Assembly: GCA_030158485.1 (NCBI GenBank)
Contig: JAOASS010000020.1
Coordinates: 28,218-86,426 of the forward strand
Source: Pseudobdellovibrionaceae bacterium
GTDB taxonomy: Bacteria; Bdellovibrionota; Bdellovibrionia; Bdellovibrionales; Bdellovibrionaceae
DNA length: 58,209 bases
Direction: 5' to 3'
How positions within the stretch are numbered: position 1 is the stretch's first letter; every line of letters begins with the position of its first letter. Under the pieces are notes generated by a model. That model did not search any database and was not told the origin of the DNA. It was given only the letters and a program-made list of their open reading frames with translations. The position numbers and the translations under genes were made by a program. Positions 26,038 through 34,138 of the stretch are shown in pieces.

Positions 26038-27014
26038 ATTCGAATTCAACTTTAAAAGAACAAAAAACTCCTGTGACCGTTTTAACGGGCTTCCTCGGCT
26101 CTGGTAAGACGACTTTACTAAATTATATTTTGACTGCTCAGCACGGAAAAAGAATTGCCGTGATTGAAAATGAATATGGTGAAATTGGAGTTGACCATCA
26201 TATCGTCGTCAATTCGGATGAAGAAATTTTTGAAATGAATAACGGTTGTATCTGCTGTACCGTGCGCGGAGATTTAATTCGGATTTTGAATCAGCTCAGT
26301 AAAAAGAAAGATCGCTTCGATTATGTTTTAATTGAAACAACCGGAATGGCTGACCCAGCTCCGGTTGCACAGACATTTTTTGTAGATGAAGACATCAAGA
26401 AGAACTTTAGACTTGATGGTATTGTGACTCTGGTCGATGCTTTTCATATAAATCAACACTGGGATGACCGAGAATCACAACAACAAATTGGCTTTGCAGA
26501 TGTTTTACTTTTAAATAAAGTTGACCTTGTTTCCCCGGAAGAAATTTCGAATTTAAAAGAAAAAATTCAATCCCTTAATGGCTTAACGAAAATTCATGAA
26601 ACGCAAAAAGCTCAAATTAATTTGGATCAAATTCTTCATATTGGTGGATTTGATTTAAATCGAACCCTTGAAACTCATCCTGATTTTCTAGATGGAACTC
26701 ATCGTCATCATCATCAAAATGTCGGGTCTGTAGGTTTATCCATGGAAGGATTTGTTCATATTGAAAAGTTCCAAGCTTGGATTGGTCAAGTCCTTCAAGT
26801 CCAAGGCGCTGACATATTTAGATCAAAAGGAATTATTTCTTTACCGAATGAAAAAAAGAAATATGTTTTTCAAGGTGTTCATATGCAACTAGATGGAAAC
26901 CTAGGTCCTGAATGGAAACCAGATGAAAAAGTTCAAACACAAATTGTATTTATTGGCAGAAATTTAAATCGAGAAGTTCTTCAAGCAGGATTAAACGCAT
27001 GTCGACTGAACTAA
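26034..27014 (+). CDS. COG0523 (CobW/ZNG1-type) metallochaperone GTPase
   Basis: The 326 residues have P-loop 'GFLGSGKT' (19-26), the metal motif Cys72-Ile-Cys-Cys75, 'ETTGMADPAPV', the G4 'NKVD' and a His-rich loop 'THRHHHQ' (around 223-229) before the CobW C-terminal domain. Zinc-regulated members move zinc to enzymes in starvation; the operon setting points to that group. The GTG start at 26034 overlaps the znuA stop. It overlaps the WD40 gene by 16 bp. Confidence 0.92.
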   Translation: MNSNSTLKEQKTPVTVLTGFLGSGKTTLLNYILTAQHGKRIAVIENEYGEIGVDHHIVVNSDEEIFEMNNGCICCTVRGDLIRILNQLSKKKDRFDYVLIETTGMADPAPVAQTFFVDEDIKKNFRLDGIVTLVDAFHINQHWDDRESQQQIGFADVLLLNKVDLVSPEEISNLKEKIQSLNGLTKIHETQKAQINLDQILHIGGFDLNRTLETHPDFLDGTHRHHHQNVGSVGLSMEGFVHIEKFQAWIGQVLQVQGADIFRSKGIISLPNEKKKYVFQGVHMQLDGNLGPEWKPDEKVQTQIVFIGRNLNREVLQAGLNACRLN

Positions 27015-28039
27015 ATCCACAACAAATTCCGATTATTCGACCTCTCTGGCTCAGCGTCACAACGGAACCCGTGACTCACTTAGAAGAAGCTCAAAACGGT
27101 GAAAGTTTAATAGCAGGACTGGCCGACGGAACTCTTCGTCAACTTGATTTAAAATCGGGTGAAACAATTTTTGAAACTTCAGCTCACAGTATGGGGATCT
27201 TAGCACTCTCGATAAACTCTGAATCGAACTTAGTCGCAACGACCGGTGAAGATAATAAAATTCAAATATGGGATCTTATCAAAAAAAAATCAGTCCTGAG
27301 TTATAAAGCAAAATCTTGGATCGAAAATGCCAAATGGCTTGGGAATAAACTCTTTTTTTCTCAAGGAAAAAATCTGTTCAAATGGGAGTCTGGACAGACA
27401 GAACCCACTTTAGTCACTTCTTGGGAACATTCTATTTCGGATTTTGTTTTAAAAAATAATAGTGAATTGGCTGTTTGTGGCTACTCAAGACTTTCCCTTT
27501 ATGATCTCGACACAATGGAAGAAAACCAAACTTTTAATTGGAAAGGGCAACTTTTTAAATTGTGTTTTTCTCCCAATGAACGATTTGCCGTTTGTGCTTC
27601 AAATGATCTCACGATTCATATTTGGGACTTAAAAAGAAATAAAGATCTCACCATGCGTGGTTTCGTTGCAAAAGTTCGAGATCTTCACTTCAGACCTGAT
27701 GGACTTTACATGGCAAATACTTCTGGATCTGAAGTGATTATTTGGGATTATATGGAACCCGGTCCGGCAAATAAAAAACCGACAGTTTTAGGGCCTCTAG
27801 AAAAAGATGTTCAATTCGTTCGTTACCAACACAACGGAAAAACTTTAGCCACTTTCGGAGAAGATGGAGTCATTCTCTTCTGGAGACCTGATTTATTTGG
27901 AGAAAAACCACTGGCCATTGCGGGTATTCGCGATCAAGAAATTTCAGCGGCTCTTTGGACTCGAAATGATCAATTTGTCGCAACTGGACTTCAAACGGGT
28001 TACATTGCCCTTTACCCAACACCCGAAATTAAAGACTGA
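26999..28039 (+). CDS. WD40-repeat protein of the zinc operon
   Basis: The 346 residues hold about seven WD40 blades; the clearest end in 'IQIWDL', 'IHIWDL', 'VIIWDY' and 'ILFWRP'. No signal peptide, so it is cytoplasmic. WD40 propellers are interaction platforms. The start lies inside the end of the COG0523 gene and its stop overlaps the next ATG (TGATG), so it should be made with both. I infer that it scaffolds the GTPase or a client enzyme. Confidence 0.88.
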   Translation: MSTELNPQQIPIIRPLWLSVTTEPVTHLEEAQNGESLIAGLADGTLRQLDLKSGETIFETSAHSMGILALSINSESNLVATTGEDNKIQIWDLIKKKSVLSYKAKSWIENAKWLGNKLFFSQGKNLFKWESGQTEPTLVTSWEHSISDFVLKNNSELAVCGYSRLSLYDLDTMEENQTFNWKGQLFKLCFSPNERFAVCASNDLTIHIWDLKRNKDLTMRGFVAKVRDLHFRPDGLYMANTSGSEVIIWDYMEPGPANKKPTVLGPLEKDVQFVRYQHNGKTLATFGEDGVILFWRPDLFGEKPLAIAGIRDQEISAALWTRNDQFVATGLQTGYIALYPTPEIKD

Positions 28040-28857
28040 TGTTCAAAGGAAATGTTTTATTAGTTAAAAATTATTTAAAGTCAGAAGAACGCATAAAAGC
28101 TCTTACTGAAATTTTATGTTACAACCCTATTTGGGAGTTTCGATTTTCAGAACATAATCCCCCACCTCAAGGTGAAAAAAATAGAATGCTTTTAAGACCT
28201 GTTTACTGGCTTGGAAACTGGCAGTTTGCTTGTTTAAATTATTACCACCCGCCAAAAGGTATTGATTTCCGGTGTGTTCAAGGTGAAAGCTACCCACCGA
28301 CTTTACAAAAAATTGTGCACGATATCGAAGCTCGAGTCCGAGATAATTGGAATCCAAAAGACATTCCTGATGGTTGGCATCTAAATACATGCCTGATTAA
28401 CTATTACGGATCAAAAATTGAAAATGGTAAAAAAATTGATGCCGCTCGCGTTGGAGAACATAAAGACTTCGAACCTGGGCCAGTTGCTTCGCTTTCATTC
28501 GGAGAACGAGCTCTTTTTCAGTTTGTTCAAAGTCGAGGTAAAAATTCAAAAAGTGAAGTGATTCTTCAACAGTGGCTGGAAGACAATTCTTTACAAGTTT
28601 TTGGTGGCGAGAGATTTAAATCGCACCTATTTCACCGCGTCCAAAGAGTTGAGCGAAAAGACGCTCAACAACTTCCACCCGCTCAAATTGAAAACTTTGA
28701 AACTCGAAGAATTAATCTGACTTTTCGATTTGTACCCGACCAACATATTCAAGTGCTTAAACAGTTTCCACAAAATCTTAAAAATGATATCAAACCCTAT
28801 GTTCAAAAACTGGCTAAAAATTCAAACTACTGGAAAAAGAGTCTGGATCAAATTTGA
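28039..28857 (+). CDS. AlkB-like 2-oxoglutarate/Fe(II) oxygenase
   Basis: The 272 residues contain the AlkB fold signature: 'CLINYYGS' (118-125), His141-x-Asp143 in 'GEHKDFE', 'VASLSFGERALFQF', distal His199 (or His196) and 'RRINLTFRF' with the 2-oxoglutarate-binding arginines (224, 230). AlkB enzymes repair alkylated nucleic acid or demethylate proteins; the substrate here is not known. N-terminal residues 1-100 have little resemblance to AlkB. The ATG overlaps the WD40 stop by one base, making it the last gene of the zinc operon. Confidence 0.85.
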   Translation: MFKGNVLLVKNYLKSEERIKALTEILCYNPIWEFRFSEHNPPPQGEKNRMLLRPVYWLGNWQFACLNYYHPPKGIDFRCVQGESYPPTLQKIVHDIEARVRDNWNPKDIPDGWHLNTCLINYYGSKIENGKKIDAARVGEHKDFEPGPVASLSFGERALFQFVQSRGKNSKSEVILQQWLEDNSLQVFGGERFKSHLFHRVQRVERKDAQQLPPAQIENFETRRINLTFRFVPDQHIQVLKQFPQNLKNDIKPYVQKLAKNSNYWKKSLDQI

Positions 28858-28882
28858 TGCTCCGTCATACCTGATCAAACTA

Positions 28883-29353
28883 TCACCTTAAGTTTGCGGG
28901 AATAGCGGAGCCGTGCCAGATCAATTTTTGATAAGAGCCGCTTCTGACTTTTTCATATTCAAGTTCAATATCAAGTAAAGCATTAAAATTTAGTTTCACG
29001 GCAAGAAAGGCAAGTCTCATTGTGGCTTCTTTTTCGTCTGCGCAGTTTCGAACTTGAAGGGCCGGTTCAATTCGCTTCACATGTCGAGTCAGTTTATGTT
29101 GAGCTTTATTAAAAACAGAAATTTCTTTCGCTTTTTCTAAATCTTGATCATAAGCCTCTTTTTCAGGCCGAACTTTTTGTTCAAAACACGAAAAACAATA
29201 AGCCTGATGAGTCAGATCTTTTGGAATTTTAAGCAAATAAGAAAAAGCTTCTTCATCAACAAATTGAGTACATGACTTACAAAGAATTGAATGACAAAGT
29301 CCACATTCTAAGTTGGCTTTTATACGACTGCAGTTCGAACAAGCTTTTGACAT
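28883..29353 (-). CDS. Cys-rich zinc-ribbon/RING-like protein
   Basis: The 156 residues begin with two or three Cys pairs ('CSNC', 'CGLC', 'CKSC', 'CFSC') in about 55 residues, which look like a B-box or RING-like zinc site. After a charged linker, residues about 100-156 form a compact domain ending 'LIWHGSAIPANL', similar in pattern to the YbjQ/DUF74 strand order. I do not recognise a named family. It is convergent with the AlkB-like gene, 25 bp apart, and might use the same zinc. No function is proposed. Confidence 0.65.
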   Translation of the reverse strand: MSKACSNCSRIKANLECGLCHSILCKSCTQFVDEEAFSYLLKIPKDLTHQAYCFSCFEQKVRPEKEAYDQDLEKAKEISVFNKAQHKLTRHVKRIEPALQVRNCADEKEATMRLAFLAVKLNFNALLDIELEYEKVRSGSYQKLIWHGSAIPANLR

Positions 29354-29503
29354 TCAAAATGATTAACACACTTGCCCTAGATTTCATTATTTTAAAATGA
29401 CGACTTTGAAAAAATGACCCTTGTAACAAAGAAGGGAAAGAGTCTTTTTAACCCTTCCCCCTCTTGATTATCAATTTCTATTCAGTTACAGAGCCTTTTT
29501 TAG

Positions 29504-30682
29504 TTAATAGCGAGAAAGGCGCAAAGTCACATTTTTCAAACCTAAAACACCCCCGCCATTTGCCATTAAAGAAATAGGGTCAGATTGACTTCCGAGCACA
29601 ACACTTGAGCTCGGGAAAATGGTCACTCGAGCTTCTTCTCCAATGACGTAAGCTTCACCTGAAATACTGTCATCAACGATCAGAGATATTTTTTCAGCTT
29701 CATAATAAGCATCGGCTTCCACTTCAACTGCAATGAGTCGATAGCCACGGTACTGAGACAAATCAATCCAATCATTGATTGTCACAGAATCGTCATCGTA
29801 AAGATCCTCATCAATCAAAATCGGAAGATGAAACTGATTGTATTCGCCCGAATATCCCACTCGACGAAGTCTGACTTCGATTTGCTGAATATAACTTGAT
29901 CCTTCTATTTGTAGGAAAAGATTTTGCATTTCAAGACCTAATCTTAAATCGTATCTTGGGTAAAGTGAGACCAAACTGGAAGGCCACCTGACCTCATCTT
30001 CGACTTGATTATTCACCCAGAGCCTCATGATCGATTGGTCACTGCCATCGGTTCTGACAACGACTGATTCCACTGTGTAATCAGAATCATATCGATACAA
30101 ACTCAGCATCTGGATTAAATCTAGATACTGATTTGAAACTGTGTAGTTCAAATTAACAAACTGAGAAAAGTGAGCACCGGGATCAGGTCGCAAAATGGGA
30201 GGCTGTGGTCGCGGAGGCAAAGGGCGAACCGGTCGCGGTGGGTAAGGCCTTGGATGAGGTCTCACATGACCTGGCGGACGTGGTCGTGGCCGCGGATGAG
30301 GGCGCGGTGGACGAGGCTCTGGTCTAACCGGCGGCCTTGGATCAGGTCGAATCGGCCCTGGAGGATGAGGGCGCGGTGGACGTGGGTCAGGTCTCACTGG
30401 TGGTCTTGGCTCAGGACGCGGAGATGGACGAGGTTCTGGTCTTGGCTCAGGACGCGGAGATGGACGAGGTTCTGGTCTTGGCTCAGGACGTGGAGATGGA
30501 CGAGGTTCTGGTCTTGGCTCAGGACGTGGAGATGGACGAGGTTCTGGTCTTGGCTCAGGACGTGGGTTTCCTGGCCCTGGAAATCTGGGCGGTCTTTCGA
30601 CAAGTGGCTGACTCATTGGCTGTCCCCATCCGAATGAAGACATAACTGAGAGCAGTACAAGCACTGATTTTTTAAAGTTCAT
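29504..30682 (-). CDS. Secreted Pro/Arg-repeat protein with duplicated C-terminal domain
   Basis: The 392 residues begin with a signal peptide (about 1-20, ending SFGWGQ). Residues about 35-170 are a Pro/Arg-rich stretch containing the 12-residue unit RPEPRPSPRPEP repeated. Residues about 180-392 are beta-rich and seem to hold two related halves: 'YTVESVVVRTDG' with 'IMRLWVNNQVEDEV' is echoed by 'YRLIAVEVEADA' with 'KISLIVDDSISGE', and both halves end in 'LR' strands. The charged polyproline spacer would cross a wall or reach outwards. Function unknown; adhesion or a surface role is a guess. Confidence 0.75.
   Translation of the reverse strand: MNFKKSVLVLLSVMSSFGWGQPMSQPLVERPPRFPGPGNPRPEPRPEPRPSPRPEPRPEPRPSPRPEPRPEPRPSPRPEPRPEPRPSPRPEPRPPVRPDPRPPRPHPPGPIRPDPRPPVRPEPRPPRPHPRPRPRPPGHVRPHPRPYPPRPVRPLPPRPQPPILRPDPGAHFSQFVNLNYTVSNQYLDLIQMLSLYRYDSDYTVESVVVRTDGSDQSIMRLWVNNQVEDEVRWPSSLVSLYPRYDLRLGLEMQNLFLQIEGSSYIQQIEVRLRRVGYSGEYNQFHLPILIDEDLYDDDSVTINDWIDLSQYRGYRLIAVEVEADAYYEAEKISLIVDDSISGEAYVIGEEARVTIFPSSSVVLGSQSDPISLMANGGGVLGLKNVTLRLSRY
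30402..30563. repeat. 36-bp tandem repeat, about 4.5 copies, inside the Pro/Arg gene
   Basis: Four 36-bp units begin at 30402, 30438, 30474 and 30510, plus a partial copy from 30546. Units 1-2 and 3-4 differ by one base (CGCGG versus CGTGG). Each codes for 12 residues on the minus strand. Because 36 is a multiple of three, gain or loss of a unit keeps the frame and would only change the length of the Pro/Arg region. Confidence 0.92.
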
Positions 30683-30996
30683 TTTTATTCACCTGTATTT
30701 CATGCGAGTTCGTTGTTGATCAATATCAACTCAACCGCAAAAGCAATCCATATGCCCCGTCTGCAGAGAAAATTTGGCACCAGTCATTTAATCCTGTTTT
30801 AATCATGAAATGATTTAGCAATTCCTAAACACGCCAAGTCGCATTCACTTCTGAGTCAAAGCTTGTGGGTCAACAAATTTCAACAAGGAGTCATTTCGCC
30901 CCAATTCAATTTCTAAAGCGCAAGCTACCGACTTCGGCGTTGGAACAAATTTTGTAAATCAAATTTTAAAGAATCAAACAACAAAGGATTATAAAC
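30683..30996. promoter_or_regulatory. Divergent spacer of the Pro/Arg protein and Fe-SOD
   Basis: This 314-bp gap has no credible gene. It holds a perfect dyad AATCAT-GAA-ATGATT (30801-30815) midway and, near the SOD gene, an AT-rich stretch with the likely Shine-Dalgarno AAAGGA (30983-30988). A metal- or redox-responsive operator is possible but not shown. Confidence 0.4.
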
Positions 30997-31647
30997 ATGG
31001 CTATTCAGTTATCCCCCCTCCCTTACGAATACAAAGATCTTGAGCCGCACCTATCCGAAGAGACTTTGCTTTTTCATTATGGAAAGCACCATGCAGAGTA
31101 CGTTGATAATCTTAATTCTCTGATTCGAAATACTTTTTATGACAAACTTCTTTTAGAAGAAATTATTTTTGAATCTGCACAAAATCCAGGAGATAAAAAA
31201 ATTTTTAACAATGCCGCACAAGCCTGGAATCATACTTTTTATTGGAATTGCTTATCGGCCAAAGCCAATCCTGAACCGTCTCGTGATCTTCTTGTCTTAA
31301 TTGAAAAACATTTCGGAAAATTTAAATCATTTCAAGATCAATTTACAACCGCATGCCAAGATCTTTTTGGGTCTGGCTGGGTTTGGCTTGTGAAAGATTC
31401 AGATGAAAAACTTTCGATCATGCCCTTAGAAAATGCAGAAAATCCGATCGTCTTTGGAAAAACCCCCTTACTTGTGTGCGACGTTTGGGAACATTCTTAC
31501 TACCTAGATCATCAAAATAAACGAAGTGAATATTTAAAATGCTTTACAAAAATCATTAACTGGAATTTTGTCGAACACAATTTACAAAAATCACCTTCTA
31601 TTTTTCATATTTCCGAACCTCAGAACATTTCAAACATTTATCATTAA
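30997..31647 (+). CDS. Superoxide dismutase, iron type
   Basis: The 216 residues match Fe/Mn-SOD. Metal ligands are His27 ('FHYGKHH'), His79 ('WNHTF'), Asp162 and His166 ('DVWEHSYYLD'). Gln75 in 'AAQAWNHTFYW' is in the place typical of the iron enzyme. It converts superoxide to oxygen and peroxide in the cytoplasm (no signal peptide). The C-terminal 15 residues are a short tail. The following small gene is probably in the same operon. Confidence 0.93.
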   Translation: MAIQLSPLPYEYKDLEPHLSEETLLFHYGKHHAEYVDNLNSLIRNTFYDKLLLEEIIFESAQNPGDKKIFNNAAQAWNHTFYWNCLSAKANPEPSRDLLVLIEKHFGKFKSFQDQFTTACQDLFGSGWVWLVKDSDEKLSIMPLENAENPIVFGKTPLLVCDVWEHSYYLDHQNKRSEYLKCFTKIINWNFVEHNLQKSPSIFHISEPQNISNIYH

Positions 31648-31667
31648 AACAAAAGAAAGAAGTTTTT

Positions 31668-31913
31668 ATGGCAAAAGAACTCGAAACTTTCAAAAAACTA
31701 AATGATCAGGAAAAGATATTGGATAATAAAAATTATGTATCGGATCAAGCCGGTCATTATGATCTAGATGGAGTCACCCAGTCTCAAGATTTTCAAGTGA
31801 TTGTCGCTTCTGATAAAATGAGTCAGTCGAGCCCCTTCAAAATAAGCGGATTTGAATTAACAAAAATAAAATTTGAGAAATGGTTGAGTCATTGGAAAGA
31901 TGAAGACTCTTAA
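31668..31913 (+). CDS. Small hypothetical protein downstream of SOD
   Basis: An 81-residue acidic, hydrophilic protein without signal peptide. It starts 20 bp after SOD, with an AGAAAGAAG Shine-Dalgarno-like stretch before the ATG, and ends 17 bp before a strong terminator, so it is the last gene of the SOD unit. No family is recognised. Confidence 0.65.
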   Translation: MAKELETFKKLNDQEKILDNKNYVSDQAGHYDLDGVTQSQDFQVIVASDKMSQSSPFKISGFELTKIKFEKWLSHWKDEDS

Positions 31914-31930
31914 AAAGTCTTCAGTTTAAT

Positions 31931-31974
31931 TGAAAAAAGCCTTCTTCTTGTGAAAGAGAAGAAGGCTTTTTTCA
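31931..31974. terminator. Bidirectional intrinsic terminator
   Basis: A perfect 18-bp stem (31931-31948 and 31957-31974) with an 8-base loop, with A6 at one end and T6 at the other. It ends the SOD unit on the plus strand and the GlsB-like gene on the minus strand. Confidence 0.93.
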
Positions 31975-32012
31975 ATGCTTCATCTTGGGGGGAGTCCCTC
32001 TTTAATTAGCTT

Positions 32013-32279
32013 TTAATTTCTGGATGAAGCTCGAACTCTCGGGGATACAAGTTTGTAAATAAACAAAACAATCATCGCACCGATTACTGCCATAATAAAA
32101 CCGGCTGGTTCATCCATTCGGTAAAGCCCCATGACTCGTCCAAGCCAGCCCCCCAATGCCGCGCCAATAATACCCAAAATTCCCGTTAAAACAAAACCCA
32201 TGGCATCTCGTCCAGGCATGAGGAACCGAGCCAAAATACCCACAATTAAACCAATTACGATTGTTGCAATTAGACCCAT
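32013..32279 (-). CDS. GlsB/YeaQ/YmgE-family membrane protein
   Basis: The 88 residues form three membrane helices with many Gly, as in the transglycosylase-associated family: 'IVIGLIVGILARFLMPGRD' first, then 'GFVLTGILGIIGAALGGWLG' and 'GFIMAVIGAMIVLFIY'. Members are small stress-linked inner-membrane proteins of unknown action. It ends on the shared terminator with the SOD unit. Confidence 0.9.
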   Translation of the reverse strand: MGLIATIVIGLIVGILARFLMPGRDAMGFVLTGILGIIGAALGGWLGRVMGLYRMDEPAGFIMAVIGAMIVLFIYKLVSPRVRASSRN

Positions 32280-32493
32280 AGCGCATTTCTCCTTCTTAAT
32301 TTGAAATTTCTGTGTCTCGAATCACATCGTCACTGGCCTTCGAAGCAACGTCGATGCCAAACAAGAGCTCATTATTTACAACTTAAAAAATAATAAACGG
32401 ATTATAAGGCCTAAGATAAGGCAGACTGCCCGAATTTTTATAAAAAAAACTTTCGGGAGCTCTGTTGTTGTTAAATGAAAAAAACCAAAGGGT

Positions 32494-34080
32494 TTACTTA
32501 ATTTGTTCTAAAAGAACTTTTAAGTAAAATTTCTGATACTTTTTGTATTGATACATATAATCATCACGAGTCATTGAATAAGCCACATCTGGAACCGCTC
32601 CGTTATTTTCAACAGCAACACCGTCTGGACGGTAAAATAACGACTTTGTCATTCTGACATTAAGACCCGAAAAATTCAAAGGGGGCATTTCTTCCACGTG
32701 TCCACCAAGACCCCACGTCCGAGTTCCTAAAAGAGTTGCCCGCTTGTATCCACCCATAAGTGCCGGAAAAGCGTCGCCACCTGAACCTGACAATTCATCT
32801 ATGAGCATTACGATAGGCTTTGTATAGCGGTAACGATTCGGAAATACTAATTCATCACCACCAATGGCAGTTTTGGTTGTTAAAAAATCACCTTTTTCCC
32901 AAGTTGTTTTGATCAGATCCAAAACTTTTTCAAACGATTTCATATCAATTGAATCAGGCACGATTTCAGAAATCCAAGATTTGAATTGAAAATATTCTTT
33001 TTTTGAAGCCAGAAGTTCAAACTGCATGGGCTTTACAGGTTCTGAAATAAAAAGACTTAAAATTGAATGTAAGAAATCAACTGAACCACCGCAATTATGA
33101 TCCTGATCAATAATCAAACCAACTGTGTTTTCTTCTAAAATTTTAACGGCATATTCGTACTGCTTAAAAACTTGCTCGGGCTTATCAAAAAAGTAGTGAG
33201 GAATTCGCAAGTAACCCACATTTCCTTTTGCCGTCGGGTGATAGTAGGCCAAAAAAGGAGTCCTGATCACAATCGTTGCATCTTGAGGAATTTCGATACG
33301 AGTCGACCCTGAACATTGAAAAGATTTTTCAAGTCTAATGGGGCCAAAAAGATCCAGCAAATGATCTTGGATTGAAAGTCTGTTAAAATTAGTCTTTGAA
33401 TTTGAAACAGGCTTATTGAAATTTTGTAAACTTATTTTTTCGTCGAACGGAGTGCCCGAAACAGTCCAAGTTAACTTTACTTTTTCAATCAAATCTGAAG
33501 TTCCACGACGAACTTCAACAACTACATCACCGGTTGGAACTGGAAATCGTCGACCGGATCTAAAAAAAAGCGACATGGCTGCTAATCGTTTTTCGGAAAG
33601 GGAAAATCCACCACCTAAAAACTGACTTAATGTCTGGACAACTTGTTCGACAGGCTCCCCGTTCAAAGAAATAATTTCATCCCCTTTTAGATAAGGAAAA
33701 TCTTTTTCTGATAGTTTTTTTCGATCAATATCACCAACTAAAACTTTGCCTTCAACAAGATCTGTAGAAATAGGAATTTCAGCTTTATAATCGCTTGGCA
33801 AAACAGCTCCGAAATGGCCATCATGAAATTCTGAAACGTAGCGAACAAGAGTATAATAAAATTCAGAATTTGTTTTTGTTGATATGATTTGGTTCCGATA
33901 ATCTTCACGCAAAGCTTCTAAATTAAGACCTTGAGTTTTTTGTTTGTAATAAAGAGGACCATAACTGGAATCGACAACTAAGTTAATTTGTGCAAAATCA
34001 GCTAACTTTTCTTGAGTTGATAAGTTTTTAGCTTGAAGAATTTGCACAACAAAAAGAAGAGACAATAAAACAGTTTTCAC
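32494..34080 (-). CDS. Secreted S41-family peptidase with PDZ-like domain
   Basis: The 528 residues begin with a signal peptide (about 1-17). A PDZ-like region (about 110-195, 'YLKGDEIISLNGEPVEQVV') precedes the S41 core, with 'GLIIDQDHNCGGSVDFLHSI' and the nucleophile region 'DELSGSGGDAFPALMGG' (Ser431 or Ser433), then 'LLGTRTWGLGGHVEEMPP'. It is likely a periplasmic protease. The GTG at 34080 has a good Shine-Dalgarno (GGAGG, 5 bp away). That Shine-Dalgarno is the 3' arm of a hairpin described separately. Confidence 0.85.
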   Translation of the reverse strand: MKTVLLSLLFVVQILQAKNLSTQEKLADFAQINLVVDSSYGPLYYKQKTQGLNLEALREDYRNQIISTKTNSEFYYTLVRYVSEFHDGHFGAVLPSDYKAEIPISTDLVEGKVLVGDIDRKKLSEKDFPYLKGDEIISLNGEPVEQVVQTLSQFLGGGFSLSEKRLAAMSLFFRSGRRFPVPTGDVVVEVRRGTSDLIEKVKLTWTVSGTPFDEKISLQNFNKPVSNSKTNFNRLSIQDHLLDLFGPIRLEKSFQCSGSTRIEIPQDATIVIRTPFLAYYHPTAKGNVGYLRIPHYFFDKPEQVFKQYEYAVKILEENTVGLIIDQDHNCGGSVDFLHSILSLFISEPVKPMQFELLASKKEYFQFKSWISEIVPDSIDMKSFEKVLDLIKTTWEKGDFLTTKTAIGGDELVFPNRYRYTKPIVMLIDELSGSGGDAFPALMGGYKRATLLGTRTWGLGGHVEEMPPLNFSGLNVRMTKSLFYRPDGVAVENNGAVPDVAYSMTRDDYMYQYKKYQKFYLKVLLEQIK

Positions 34081-34084
34081 GAAA

Positions 34085-34101
34085 ACCTCCGTCGGGCCGG
34101 A
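34085..34101 (-). terminator. Hairpin after tapT whose 3' arm is the next gene's Shine-Dalgarno
   Basis: On the minus strand, CTCCG (34097-34101) pairs with CGGAG (34087-34091), with a five- to six-base loop, and GTTTTC follows. This is terminator-like for tapT, and the CGGAGG of the 3' arm is also the ribosome-binding site of the S41 peptidase gene. Confidence 0.4.
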
Positions 34102-34138
34102 GTTTCTTAAGACGGCTGTCAGATGTCAAAAATAAAGC

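Noticed and set aside
29431-29457. GAAGGG/CCCTTC hairpin between the Cys-rich gene and the Pro/Arg gene
   Set aside because: The stem is only 6 bp with a 15-base loop and the T-run lies in the loop, so it is not a convincing terminator.
30402-30563. Possible CRISPR array
   Set aside because: The units are directly adjacent with no spacers and lie inside a reading frame.
30170-30645. Long open frames on the plus strand across the Pro/Arg repeats
   Set aside because: They are shadows of the 36-bp repeat, have strongly biased composition and lack a credible start; the minus-strand frame has a signal peptide and a Shine-Dalgarno.
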